Source: Burkholderiales bacterium RIFCSPHIGHO2_12_FULL_69_20
GTDB taxonomy: Bacteria; Pseudomonadota; Gammaproteobacteria; Burkholderiales; Burkholderiaceae_C
Direction of reading: 5' to 3'
Assembly (NCBI GenBank): GCA_001770815.1
Contig: MESD01000031.1
Coordinates: 1-64,000 of the forward strand
Length of the DNA: 64,000 nt
Part shown: piece by piece, positions 8,362 to 18,770 of the stretch
How positions within the stretch are numbered: position 1 is the first letter of the stretch
How the letters are laid out: each line of letters begins with the position of its first letter
Made by a program: the position numbers and the translations under genes
The notes under the pieces: model-generated
Seen by the model: the letters and a program-made list of their open reading frames with translations, nothing else
Database searches by the model: none
What the model was told of the DNA's origin: nothing

Positions 8362-8386
8362 AAATCAGATATGATTTTTTAAATCA
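8362..8386. promoter_or_regulatory. AT-rich operator-like array of three half-sites
   Basis: In an otherwise GC-rich gap (8234-8503), three alternating half-sites occur: AAATCA (8362-8367), TGATTT (8372-8377) and AAATCA (8381-8386), separated by GATA and TTT. The first two form a perfect inverted repeat with a 4-base spacer, the last two one with a 3-base spacer. It lies 118 bases before the Crp/Fnr-type gene and could be an autoregulatory site or the AT-rich core of its promoter. The spacing does not match an FNR box. Confidence 0.4.
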
Positions 8387-8503
8387 TTTCGAGCCGACCA
8401 TGTCACCGTTGTCATTCCCGTCCGCGCTGCCGCTGGTGCAGTCTCTGCCGCCCCACCGCGGCTTCGTCCGCCGCCCCACCCTGACGTGCCGTCGGGATGC
8501 CGC

Positions 8504-9307
8504 ATGAACCTGCAGCACCCCGCGCTCGAAAGCACGCCGCCGCGCCTGAACCCGGCGCCGTGGGGCGCGCCGCCGCACGTGATGACGGCGCCGCTGGCGC
8601 CGACGATCGTGCCGCCGGTCAGCCCCGAGCTGCTGCGCCGGCTGCCGCTGCTGTGCCAGCTGGACGCGGCCCAGGCCCAGTGGCTGACCCGGCGCGTCAG
8701 CCTGCGCCGGGTGGCGCGGCTGACACGGATCGTCGATCAGGGCAGCAGCGAGACCGGGCTGCACTTCCTGCTCAAGGGCCACGCCCAGGCCGTGCGGCAG
8801 AACACCGAGGGGCGCTCGCTGGTGATCGACCAGCTGCGTCCGGGCGATCATTTCGGTGAACTGAGCCTGCTCGACGAGCAGCCGCAGTCGGCCACCGTGC
8901 GCTGCACCGTCAACAGCGAGTGGCTGGTGGTCAGCCGCGCCGACTTCATGCGCTGCCTGGACGAATCGCCGGCGCTGATGCAGGCGCTGTTGCAGACGCT
9001 GGTGCAGCGGGCACGCCGCAAGACCCGGCACATCATGCTGCTGGCGCTCAACGACGTGCATGGCTGCGTGGTGCAGCAGCTGATCGACCTGTCCGAGCTG
9101 CGCGCGGGCCAGCGCGTGGTGGTCGGCCGCATCAGCCGCCAGGCCGTCGCCGACATGATCGGCGCCTCGCGCGCGATGGTCAGCCGGGTGATGATGGGCC
9201 TGACGCGCAGCGGCGAGATCGAGTTGCTGCCCGACGGCGCGACGGCGATCCGTTGCCAGGCACCGGATCGGCCGGCGCGCCGCCGCGGCACATCGGCGCG
9301 CGCCTGA
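8504..9307 (+). CDS. Crp/Fnr family transcriptional regulator
   Basis: A 267-residue cytoplasmic regulator. A non-conserved Pro-rich N-terminus of about 40 residues precedes a cyclic-nucleotide-binding type beta barrel (about 45-160) with DQGSSETGLHFLLKG and RPGDHFGELSLLDEQPQSA, a dimer helix, and a winged HTH with ISRQAVADMIGASRAMVSRV as the recognition region. There is no N-terminal cysteine cluster, so it is not an oxygen-sensing FNR. The FGELSLLD segment resembles the phosphate-binding cassette, but the key RSA residues are changed (QSA), so the ligand is uncertain. Alternative starts are GTG 8486 and ATG 8582. It precedes a histidine kinase gene by 75 bases. Confidence 0.85.
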   Translation: MNLQHPALESTPPRLNPAPWGAPPHVMTAPLAPTIVPPVSPELLRRLPLLCQLDAAQAQWLTRRVSLRRVARLTRIVDQGSSETGLHFLLKGHAQAVRQNTEGRSLVIDQLRPGDHFGELSLLDEQPQSATVRCTVNSEWLVVSRADFMRCLDESPALMQALLQTLVQRARRKTRHIMLLALNDVHGCVVQQLIDLSELRAGQRVVVGRISRQAVADMIGASRAMVSRVMMGLTRSGEIELLPDGATAIRCQAPDRPARRRGTSARA

Positions 9308-9382
9308 GCCACACGCGGGCGGCGTCGACAATCGGCGCTTCGGACCGCCCGCGCACCCGGCACCGGGCGGCCATCCCCGCGG

Positions 9383-10867
9383 ATGCCCATGGTCAATCTC
9401 TTCACTTTCCAGCTGGTCGCGTTGGTGTCGGGCGTCTTGTACGGCCTGCTCGCGCTGACGGTCTGGTCGCTGCTGCATCACCGCCACCACGCCCTGCCGG
9501 TCAATCTGTGGACCGCGGGCTCGCTGACGATGGGCACCGGCGTGTCGTTGTTTGCCGCGCGCGGCCTGGTGCCCGACTGGGCCAGCTACGGCGCCGCCAA
9601 CAACCTGATGGGCCTGGCCATGGCGCTGGGCATCATGGCGCTGCGCGTCGACCTGGGCCACCCGTTACGGGCCGGGCGCCTGCTGCTGGTCTGGTTGCTG
9701 AGTTCGGGCGGCTATTGGTTGTGCATGCAGTCGCCCGGCGAAGCGCCGCGGGTGTACTACGGCAGCGTGATGCTCATCCTGGGCACCCTGGCCTTTGGTT
9801 GGCACGCCGCGGCGGCCGGGCGCCACACGCCTTCGCGCAGCGGCCTGGTGCTGGCGGCGGTGGAAGGGCTGCTGGTCGCCGTGCTGGCGCTGCGCCTAGG
9901 CTTGATGCTGGCCGGCTGGGCGCCGGCGCGCGGGATCAGCGACACCTGGGATTTCGCCCTGGTCGCCTGCGTGACGGTGGTGTCGTCGCTGTACGGCAAC
10001 CTGGCCTACCTGGGCATGGTGCTTGACCGCACCCGGGCGATCCAGCAGCGCGCCAGCGAGGCACAGCTCGCTGAATCGCTGCGACGCGAAGCCGCCGAGC
10101 AACAGGCCGCCGCGCTGCGCGGGCTGCTGGCGCAACGCGACCAGCTGGCCGCCGAGCGCCAGCAGTTGCTGCAACTGCTGGCACACGAGATCCGCCAGCC
10201 GCTGCACAACGCCAGTGGGGCGCTGCAGGCCGCGCGATCCGTGCTCGATGCTCCCCAGGCCGGCAGCAACCAGCGTGCGTCCGAGCGCCTGCAGCGCGCG
10301 CAGGTGGTGCTGGGCGATGTGCGCTCGGTGCTGGACAACACGCTGGCCGCGGCCAGCCTGCTGAGTGGCGGTGATGCGCTGTACGCGCCCGACACCGACA
10401 TCGACTTCCTGATCGACCTGACGCTGGGCGACCTGCCCGAGGCGCAGCGTCACCGGGTGAGCGTGGTGTGGCGCGACCAACTGCGCAGCGCCGAGTTCGA
10501 AATCGGGCTGGCGCGCCTGGCCCTGCGCAACCTGCTGCGCAATGCCTTCAGCCATGGCGGGCCCGAGGTGTCGGTGCTGATCTGCGTCGAGGAGCAGCCC
10601 AGCCCGCCAGCGCTGGTGATCAGCGTGATCGACGACGGCGTGGGCCCACCGCCCGACTTGCTGCAGCCGCCCACGGCCACGGGCGGCCCGACGCCCGCGC
10701 AGGCGCTGGCGCAGCGTGGGCTGGGCCTGTACATCGTGCGCCAGGTGATGGCCCGCCATGGCGGCACGCTGGAGTTGTCGGCCAACCTGCCGCAGGGCCT
10801 GGTGGCGCGGCTGGTTTTTCCGCAGGCGGTGGTCGATGTCGTCGACCATCCACTGCAGCGCGCCTGA
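9383..10867 (+). CDS. Membrane sensor histidine kinase (seven-helix-like sensor)
   Basis: A 494-residue sensor kinase. About seven hydrophobic segments fill residues 8-215, with no large periplasmic loop, so it likely senses a membrane or intramembrane signal. A coiled coil rich in Ala, Glu and Gln leads to the H box LLAHEIRQPLHNASG (about residues 268-282), followed by the N box LRNLLRNAFSHGG, G1 VIDDGVGP and G2 GLGLYIVRQVM. The Asn box and ATP lid are complete, so it should be active. It converges with a response regulator gene 13 bases away, its probable partner. A GACAAT element at 9327-9332 could be the -10 box. Confidence 0.9.
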   Translation: MPMVNLFTFQLVALVSGVLYGLLALTVWSLLHHRHHALPVNLWTAGSLTMGTGVSLFAARGLVPDWASYGAANNLMGLAMALGIMALRVDLGHPLRAGRLLLVWLLSSGGYWLCMQSPGEAPRVYYGSVMLILGTLAFGWHAAAAGRHTPSRSGLVLAAVEGLLVAVLALRLGLMLAGWAPARGISDTWDFALVACVTVVSSLYGNLAYLGMVLDRTRAIQQRASEAQLAESLRREAAEQQAAALRGLLAQRDQLAAERQQLLQLLAHEIRQPLHNASGALQAARSVLDAPQAGSNQRASERLQRAQVVLGDVRSVLDNTLAAASLLSGGDALYAPDTDIDFLIDLTLGDLPEAQRHRVSVVWRDQLRSAEFEIGLARLALRNLLRNAFSHGGPEVSVLICVEEQPSPPALVISVIDDGVGPPPDLLQPPTATGGPTPAQALAQRGLGLYIVRQVMARHGGTLELSANLPQGLVARLVFPQAVVDVVDHPLQRA

Positions 10868-10880
10868 TCGCGCTGGATGC

Positions 10881-11576
10881 TCAGGCGCGCTGCAGCGGCG
10901 CGCGGAACACGTAGCCCACGCGCGACTTCGACTGCAGTGGCACCAGCCCCGGCGTCGCCCGCTCGATGCGCCTGCGCAAGCGGTAGATGGTGGCGTGCAG
11001 CAGGTTCGGGTCGTCGGCCAGCGACAGGCCCAGCCGCCGGGCCAGCGTGTCGCGCGCCACCGTCTCGCCGTGCGCCTCGAGCAGGCAGGCCAGCACGCCG
11101 GCGTCGGCCGGGCTCAGGTCGATCACCGCGCCGTCGGGCGCCAGCAGGCGCCGGGCCGATTCGTCCAGGCGCCACGCCAGCTGCTGCGTCGGCTGCTGCG
11201 CGCCCGACGGCCCGGAGCGCCGATACACCGCCTCGACCGCCAGCGCCACCTGTTCGAAGGTGACCGGCTTGGCCAGGTGCATGTCGGCACCGGCCACCAT
11301 CACCTGGTCGAAGACGTCGGCCGCCAGCTTGCCCGACACCACCAGCATGCCGGCCTGGGTGCGCCGGCGCAGCAGGCGCAGCAGGCTGACGCCGTCGATG
11401 CCGGGCAGCATCAGGTCGACAACGTAGAAGTCGAAGGCGAACGGCCGCTCGCTGCACAGCAGGTCGTCGCTGTCGGCAAACCACTGCACGGCCACGCCGC
11501 GCTCCTGCAGGTAGGCCGCGAGGTACTCGCTGAAGGTGGCGTCGTCGTCGATCAGGGCCAGGGTGGCGGGCAGCAT
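10881..11576 (-). CDS. OmpR-type response regulator
   Basis: A 231-residue regulator. The receiver domain (1-120) has the acidic pocket IDDD, the phosphorylation site D54 in VVDLMLPG and the Lys of HLAKPV. The C-terminal winged helix (about 140-230) shows LSPADAGVLACLLEAHGETV and LHATIYRLRRRIERATPG, ending with VGYVF as in OmpR/PhoB proteins. ATG 11576 gives a normal N-terminus (MLPATLALIDDD); longer in-frame readings would run into the SRP RNA gene. It is encoded tail-to-tail with the multi-pass kinase, and the two likely form one system. The target genes are unknown. Confidence 0.88.
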   Translation of the reverse strand: MLPATLALIDDDATFSEYLAAYLQERGVAVQWFADSDDLLCSERPFAFDFYVVDLMLPGIDGVSLLRLLRRRTQAGMLVVSGKLAADVFDQVMVAGADMHLAKPVTFEQVALAVEAVYRRSGPSGAQQPTQQLAWRLDESARRLLAPDGAVIDLSPADAGVLACLLEAHGETVARDTLARRLGLSLADDPNLLHATIYRLRRRIERATPGLVPLQSKSRVGYVFRAPLQRA

Positions 11577-11654
11577 GGGCAGCGTTGGGGCTTGTCGAGG
11601 GAACGGCCCGGATTGTCGCCCCACCGACCCGACACGCTGGCGCGGGCCATCCCC

Positions 11655-11660
11655 TACAAT
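11655..11660 (+). promoter_or_regulatory. Candidate -10 element (TACAAT) for the SRP RNA
   Basis: TACAAT followed by CGTCGGT precedes the first paired base of the SRP RNA at 11668 by seven bases, an ideal -10 to start distance. No recognisable -35 element lies 16-19 bases upstream. Confidence 0.5.
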
Positions 11661-11667
11661 CGTCGGT

Positions 11668-11761
11668 GACGGGCCTCCCCGCATGGAAGCGCGCCCAACC
11701 GGGTCAGGTGGGGAACCAAGCAGCCCTAAGCGTTGCAACCAGTGCCGGGGTCAGGCTCGTC
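11668..11761 (+). ncRNA. ffs: Signal recognition particle RNA (4.5S, small bacterial type)
   Basis: A 94-base RNA of the small bacterial SRP type. The conserved apical domain that binds Ffh is clear: GGGTCAGGTGGGGAACC then AAGCAGCCC, corresponding to the GGUCAGG / GGAA loop / AGCAGCC core of E. coli 4.5S RNA. The ends pair: GACGGGCC at the 5' end with GGCTCGTC at the 3' end forms an 8-bp closing stem. It works with Ffh and FtsY to target membrane proteins during translation. It lies between the OmpR-type regulator and the end of the kinase/HDOD gene, with a promoter element directly upstream. No strong U-tract terminator follows. Confidence 0.9.
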
Positions 11762-11796
11762 ACCCTTCCTATCGGCCGTCCACGCGCGCACCGCCC

Positions 11797-14318
<2,522 letters not shown>

Positions 14319-14322
<4 letters not shown>

Positions 14323-16118
14323 GAAGGTGCCCTGGTCGCTGGTGGGTGTGCGGCGGGTTGTGCGGCGGGATGCGCTGCGGGATGAACGCCGGGACGCGCG
14401 GCGCCGGCCTCGTCAGCCTGCTCGTGCGGCGCAATGCCCTGTGCGGCCAGCTGCACCTCCTGCAGCGTGATGCCCAGCACGCGGCCATAACGCTGCACCA
14501 CCCGGTGCAGGAAGGCCGCGCGGTGGTGCGGCGGCACGGTGCGTGAGTCGACCACCTCGTTGGCGCAGCTGGCGCTCAGGCGCAGCAGATCATTGTCGGT
14601 ATCGGCATGGTGCACCGGCGCGGCCAGCGGCACGCGGCGCAGCATCGGCAGCACCGTGTCGTCCAGCCCCCAGTAACGCGCCACCGCGGTGCCCAGCACA
14701 TCGATGTCGACGCCCAGCACGGCAAAGGAGGCGCCCTCCTCGCTCATGCCCGGGTCTTCGGGCTCGCCGGCGCGCACCGGCGGCGCCGGCAGCATCAAAC
14801 GGCGGATCTGCGCCGCCTCTTCCGGAAAGTGGTACTGCACCGCCAGCCGGCCCAGGTTCTGCAGCATCGCCAGCAGGTACACCACCTCGGCGTCGTAACC
14901 CGCCGGGCGCAGCCACTGCGCCACGCGGCCAGCCAGGCGCACACGTTCGATCAGGCTGGCCAGGTCGTTGGCATGCGCCTCGTTGAGCGGCCCCGGCCAG
15001 GGCCGCATCGCCGTTGCCGCTCGGCGCACGCCGTCGAGGCCGATCATGTCGATGGCCCGACGGATGGTGAGGATCGCGCCATTGCCGCTGCCCAGGGCGC
15101 CACGCAGCTTGCTGCCGTTGACGGTGCGCAGCAGTTCGAAGGTCAGCCCCACGTCCTGGATCACGATCTCCGACAACTCGATGTTGCGCTCGCGCTCCAG
15201 GCTGGCCAGGCGCACGGCGCGCGCTGCGCCGCCCGGCATCGCCGGCAGCAGGCCGGCGGCGCGCATGCGGTCGAGCAGCAGCATGATCGGTCCGCCGCCA
15301 GCATCACCATCGGTGCGCAGCCAGCCGTTGAGCGCACGCTCCAGCGTGCGTGCATTGCGGTAGCGCTGGCGCTCCTGGCGGTCGGTGGCGCGGTTGACGA
15401 TGGCGCGCAGCGCGTCGGGGATGGTGTGCGCGCCGGTCCAGGGCAGGCGCACGATCTCGCGCCCCAGCGGCGGCATGCGCTCGATCACCAACGCGGTGTC
15501 GGCCAGGTCCAGCGGCGCCACGCCGGCCAGCGTGTGGTGCATCACCAGGCCCATGGCCAGCACGTCGCGCTCGGCCGCGCGGCGCTGGGCCGGCAGGCCA
15601 CCGCTGTCGCTCTCGGGCGGCAGGGCCACGCCCAGGCCCATCAGGCGGCAGCCGCTGCCCTCGGCCAGCAGCAACATGCTGGTCTGGACATCGTGGTGGG
15701 CGATGCCGGCCTCGTGTGCAAAGGCCAGACCTTCCATCACCTGCAGCGTCCACGGCACCAGTTCGGCCGGCGCGAAGCCCTTGTTGCCCAGTTTCTCGGC
15801 CAGGGTGACGGTGTTGCCGCGGTCGTAGGCGATGTAGGGCCAGCGATCGTGCTCACCCACCTCCACCACATGGGCCAGGCCCGGGTGATCAATGCGCGAC
15901 GCGCGCCGGGCGTTGTCCAGCCAGTGCTGCAGCGCCGCCGCATCCCCCGGCTGGCTGCGTGGCAGTGCCAGGATCAGCTCCTGGTTGACCCGCGGATCGG
16001 ACACCAGCCAGGCCATCGTGCGTGTGCTCTTGCCCAGCAGTCGAAGCAACTGGAAACGGCCAAGGTGGCGCACGGCGTTGGCCGATGGGGCAGGACGAGG
16101 CGGCGGTGTTGCAACCAT
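14319..16118 (-). CDS. Pseudokinase - HDOD protein
   Basis: A 599-residue relative of the downstream kinase with the same N-terminal order: kinase-like fold (about 18-275) then HDOD (about 283-500), lacking the GAF part. Aligned by eye, nearly every catalytic residue is lost. The glycine loop reads LLGKSTRTMAW, the VALK lysine is A51, the alpha-C Glu is N69, the catalytic loop is HHDVQTSM (K to Q145, N to M148; only D143 is kept) and DFG reads GLG (161-163). The HDOD part keeps VGLTFELLRTVNGSKL and YLLAMLQNLGRLAVQYHFP. The tail has His/Pro/Ala repeats. It is probably a binding or allosteric partner of the active kinase, an inference from co-transcription. Confidence 0.85.
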
Positions 16119-16328
16119 GAAACGGCTCTCTCAAGCAGATGTTGCCTGGCCACTGTGTTCGACCCGACCGGGGCCTGACGCGCAGCGGCCAGTACGGACG
16201 GGTGCCAAGGATGTGGCTCGATTGGACCGAAGCCCGACCGCCACCGGTGCACCGAACAAGCGGCGCTTGGCAGCGTTGTTCGGCGTGCAGGCGCTCGGGC
16301 GTGGGCCACGCCCGCGGGGCCTTTGTGC

Positions 16329-16334
16329 CAAAAT
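16329..16334 (+). promoter_or_regulatory. Candidate -10 element (CAAAAT) for trxA
   Basis: CAAAATCG, resembling the TANAATCG elements elsewhere in the window, lies 53 bases before the trxA ATG. A short inverted repeat (AAGGCCTTC / GAGGGCTTTT) follows in the leader. Confidence 0.3.
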
Positions 16335-16387
16335 CGAAAAGGCCTTCATCGAGGGCTTTTGCCCTCCCGGCCCCCCAAGGAACAACG

Positions 16388-16717
16388 ATGAGCAGCGACC
16401 TGATCAAGCACACCTCTGATGCCACATTCGATGCCGATGTATTGAAGTCGGCCACGCCCGTGCTGGTGGATTACTGGGCCGAATGGTGCGGCCCCTGCAA
16501 GATGATCGCGCCGATCCTCGACGAGACCGCCAAGGAATTCGGGGCTCGCCTGCAGATCGCCAAGATGAACGTCGACGAGAACCGCGAAGTGCCGGCCAAG
16601 TACGGCATCCGCGGCATCCCCACGCTGATGCTGTTCAAGGACGGCCAGCTCGCCGCCACCAAGGTGGGTGCCCTGTCCAAGGCCCAATTGACGGCCTTCA
16701 TCGAGCCGCATCTATAA
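16388..16717 (+). CDS. trxA: Thioredoxin 1
   Basis: A 109-residue cytoplasmic disulfide reductase that serves ribonucleotide reductase, methionine sulfoxide reductase and others. The active site WCGPC gives C34 and C37, and the cis-proline is P78 in GIPTLMLF. Length and start ([15 protein letters not shown]) match the standard betaproteobacterial TrxA. It is preceded by CAAGGAACAACG with a reasonable ribosome-binding sequence. The trxA-rho order is conserved in many Proteobacteria; here the stop codon TAA forms part of a strong -10 element for rho. Confidence 0.98.
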   Translation: MSSDLIKHTSDATFDADVLKSATPVLVDYWAEWCGPCKMIAPILDETAKEFGARLQIAKMNVDENREVPAKYGIRGIPTLMLFKDGQLAATKVGALSKAQLTAFIEPHL

Positions 16718-16718
16718 T
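16688..16718 (+). promoter_or_regulatory. Candidate rho promoter embedded in the end of trxA
   Basis: TTGACG (16688-16693) and TATAAT (16713-16718) are separated by 19 bases, slightly long but with good hexamers. The -10 element contains the TAA stop of trxA (16715-16717). Transcription would start near 16725. Confidence 0.5.
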
Positions 16719-16724
16719 CTGGGC

Positions 16725-17005
16725 ATTGCCTCGGCTGGTTGCGCCACAAGCGCGCCGCCGCGGCCTCAAGCTCAAGCCACCTCGCCTGCGGGTTCTTTGC
16801 CCGGCCCGGCGCGAGGTTCCGGCCTCCCACCCAGCGTCTCCGATGTCCGTCCGGCTTGTTAGCGGGCGGGCCTGCAGCAGCCCAGTCTGCGCAGCGCTGG
16901 CGTGATGGCCCATGTTGGCGGTGCCGCCCCGATGGCGGCCGGCCCTCTTCCGGTTGCGTGTCCCTGGCCCGGCGCGCTGCCCCACACCCCCCGGTGATTG
17001 CCCAA
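16725..17005 (+). other. Long leader of rho, possible autoregulatory region
   Basis: About 280 bases separate the predicted start from the rho ATG. The stretch is rich in C and poor in A, including several pyrimidine-rich runs, as expected of a Rho-binding (rut) region. Two very small open frames are present: 16843-16905 (20 codons, starting MSVRLVSG) and 16905-16997 (30 codons), joined by a TGATG overlap. In E. coli, rho is autoregulated by termination in its leader, which encodes a small peptide. A similar arrangement here is an inference. Confidence 0.35.
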
Positions 17006-18271
17006 ATGCATCTCTCAGAACTGAAGGCGCTCCACGTCTCCGCACTCATCACGATGGGCGAAGCGCTGGAGATCGACAACGTCGCCCGCCTGCGCAAGCA
17101 AGAGCTGATGTTCGCCATCATGAAGAAGCGCGCCCGCGCCGGCGAACAGGTGTTCGGCGACGGCGTGCTCGAGGTGCTGCCCGACGGCTTCGGCTTCCTG
17201 CGCTCGATCGAGGCCAGCTACATGGCCAGCACCGACGACATCTACCTGTCGCCCAGCCAGATCCGCCGCTTCAACCTGCACACCGGCGACCTGGTCGAAG
17301 GTGAAGTGCGGGTGCCCAAGGACGGTGAACGCTACTTCGCGCTGGTCAAGGTCGACCGGGTGAACGACGTCACGCCCGAGGAGAACAAACACAAGATCAT
17401 GTTCGAGAACCTGACGCCGCTCTTCCCGAAAGAGCCGTTCAAGCTCGAGCGTGACAATTACAAGGGCGAAGAGAACGTCACCGGCCGCATCATCGACCTG
17501 ATCGCACCCATCGGCAAAGGCCAGCGCGCGCTGCTGGTGGCCCAGCCCAAGACCGGCAAGACGGTGATGATGCAGCACATCGCCCACGCGCTGGTGGCCA
17601 ATCACCCCGAGATCCACCTGATCGTGCTGCTGGTCGACGAGCGGCCCGAAGAAGTGACCGAGATGATCCGCACCGTGCGCGGCGAGGTCATCAGCTCCAC
17701 CTTCGACGAGCCCGCCGCGCGCCACGTGCAGGTGGCCGAGATGGTGATCGAGCGCGCCAAGCGACTGGTCGAGATGAAGAAGGACGTGGTGATCCTGCTC
17801 GACTCGATCACCCGCCTGGCGCGCGCCTACAACAACGTGTTGCCCTCATCGGGCAAGGTGCTGACCGGTGGTGTCGACGCCAACGCGCTGCAACGCCCGA
17901 AGCGCTTCTTCGGCGCGGCGCGCAACGTCGAGGAAGGCGGCTCGCTGACCATCATCGGCACCGCCCTGATCGACACCGGCAGCCGCATGGACGAGGTGAT
18001 CTACGAAGAGTTCAAGGGCACCGGCAACTGCGAGATCCACCTCGATCGCCGCATGGCCGAGAAGCGCGTCTACCCGTCGATCCTGATCAACAAGACCGGC
18101 ACCCGGCGCGAAGAGCTGCTGCTCAAGCCCGAGATCATGCAGAAGACCTGGATCCTGCGAAAACTGCTCTACAACATGGACGAGATCGAGGCGATGGAGT
18201 TCGTGCTCGACAAGATGAAGTCGACCAAGAACAACCTCGACTTCTTCGACATGATGCGGCGCGGTGGCTAA
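17006..18271 (+). CDS. rho: Transcription termination factor Rho
   Basis: A 421-residue hexameric RNA helicase. The N-terminal Rho-N helices ([14 protein letters not shown]) are followed by the cold-shock-like RNA-binding domain with GFGFLRS and [14 protein letters not shown]. The ATPase core has Walker A AQPKTGKT near residues 179-186, Walker B in [16 protein letters not shown], the Q-loop and the R-loop region ([13 protein letters not shown]). Length is close to the 419 residues of E. coli Rho, with no insertion. ATG 17006 is the conserved start; upstream in-frame codons belong to the leader. Confidence 0.99.
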   Translation: MHLSELKALHVSALITMGEALEIDNVARLRKQELMFAIMKKRARAGEQVFGDGVLEVLPDGFGFLRSIEASYMASTDDIYLSPSQIRRFNLHTGDLVEGEVRVPKDGERYFALVKVDRVNDVTPEENKHKIMFENLTPLFPKEPFKLERDNYKGEENVTGRIIDLIAPIGKGQRALLVAQPKTGKTVMMQHIAHALVANHPEIHLIVLLVDERPEEVTEMIRTVRGEVISSTFDEPAARHVQVAEMVIERAKRLVEMKKDVVILLDSITRLARAYNNVLPSSGKVLTGGVDANALQRPKRFFGAARNVEEGGSLTIIGTALIDTGSRMDEVIYEEFKGTGNCEIHLDRRMAEKRVYPSILINKTGTRREELLLKPEIMQKTWILRKLLYNMDEIEAMEFVLDKMKSTKNNLDFFDMMRRGG

Positions 18272-18298
18272 TCAGCAATCCGTCGCCTGCTGCCACGC

Positions 18299-18304
18299 TA
18301 TAAT
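18299..18304 (+). promoter_or_regulatory. Candidate -10 element (TATAAT) for rpmE2
   Basis: A perfect TATAAT, followed by CGCGGG, lies 79 bases before the L31 ATG and 28 bases after the rho stop. No strong -35 box is visible. Confidence 0.45.
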
Positions 18305-18311
18305 CGCGGGT

Positions 18312-18327
18312 TTTCCGCTTGCGGAAA
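18312..18327 (+). repeat. Perfect palindrome at the start of the rpmE2 transcript
   Basis: TTTCCGC, TT, GCGGAAA forms a perfect 7-bp inverted repeat with a 2-base centre. It begins about one base after the predicted transcription start. It could be an operator or, as RNA, a 5' stem with a tiny loop. A role is not established. Confidence 0.4.
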
Positions 18328-18382
18328 GTGCGCGGCGTGGTGCAGCGTGGCTTCCGGCAACACAGCGATCAAAGGTCTCCCC

Positions 18383-18652
18383 ATGAAAGACGGCATTCAC
18401 CCCAACTACCGCGACGTGTGTTTCGTCGACCTGTCCAACGGCTTCAAGTTCGTCACCCGCTCGACGGTGAACACGAAAGAAACCGTCAAGATGGACGACG
18501 GCCGCGAACTGCCGCTGGTGAAGCTGGAAACCACCAGCGAGACCCACCCCTTCTACACCGGCACGCAAAAGAGCATCGACAGCCTGGGCGGCCGGGTCGA
18601 GAAGTTCCGCAACAAGTTTGCGAGCCTGGGCCTGAACAAGAAGTCGTCGTAA
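18383..18652 (+). CDS. rpmE2: 50S ribosomal protein L31, type B (zinc-independent)
   Basis: An 89-residue ribosomal protein. It starts MKDGIHPNYRDVCFVDLS and lacks the paired CxxC zinc site of type A L31, having a single Cys at the first position only. That marks it as the type B (YkgM-like) form, which supports ribosomes when zinc is short. In many betaproteobacteria it is the only or main L31. It sits directly after rho with its own promoter and is followed by a strong terminator at 18702. Confidence 0.97.
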   Translation: MKDGIHPNYRDVCFVDLSNGFKFVTRSTVNTKETVKMDDGRELPLVKLETTSETHPFYTGTQKSIDSLGGRVEKFRNKFASLGLNKKSS

Positions 18653-18701
18653 TCGACGCCACGTGCGGCGTCGGCCTCGCCGGCGCGCCGTTGTACCCGC
18701 A

Positions 18702-18724
18702 GGGCAGCTCAGGCTGCCCTTTTT
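18702..18724 (+). terminator. Rho-independent terminator after rpmE2
   Basis: GGGCAGC (18702-18708), loop TCAG, GCTGCCC (18713-18719) and then five T. A perfect 7-bp stem followed by a T run, 50 bases after the L31 stop. Confidence 0.85.
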
Positions 18725-18770
18725 CATGCGCTCGCCGGGTCGTACGCCACCGGCCTTCTATCATCGCCCG

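Noticed and set aside
8362-8386. FNR or CRP box
   Set aside because: TGATTT/AAATCA spacing (3 and 4 bases) and order do not fit TTGAT-N4-ATCAA or TGTGA-N6-TCACA.
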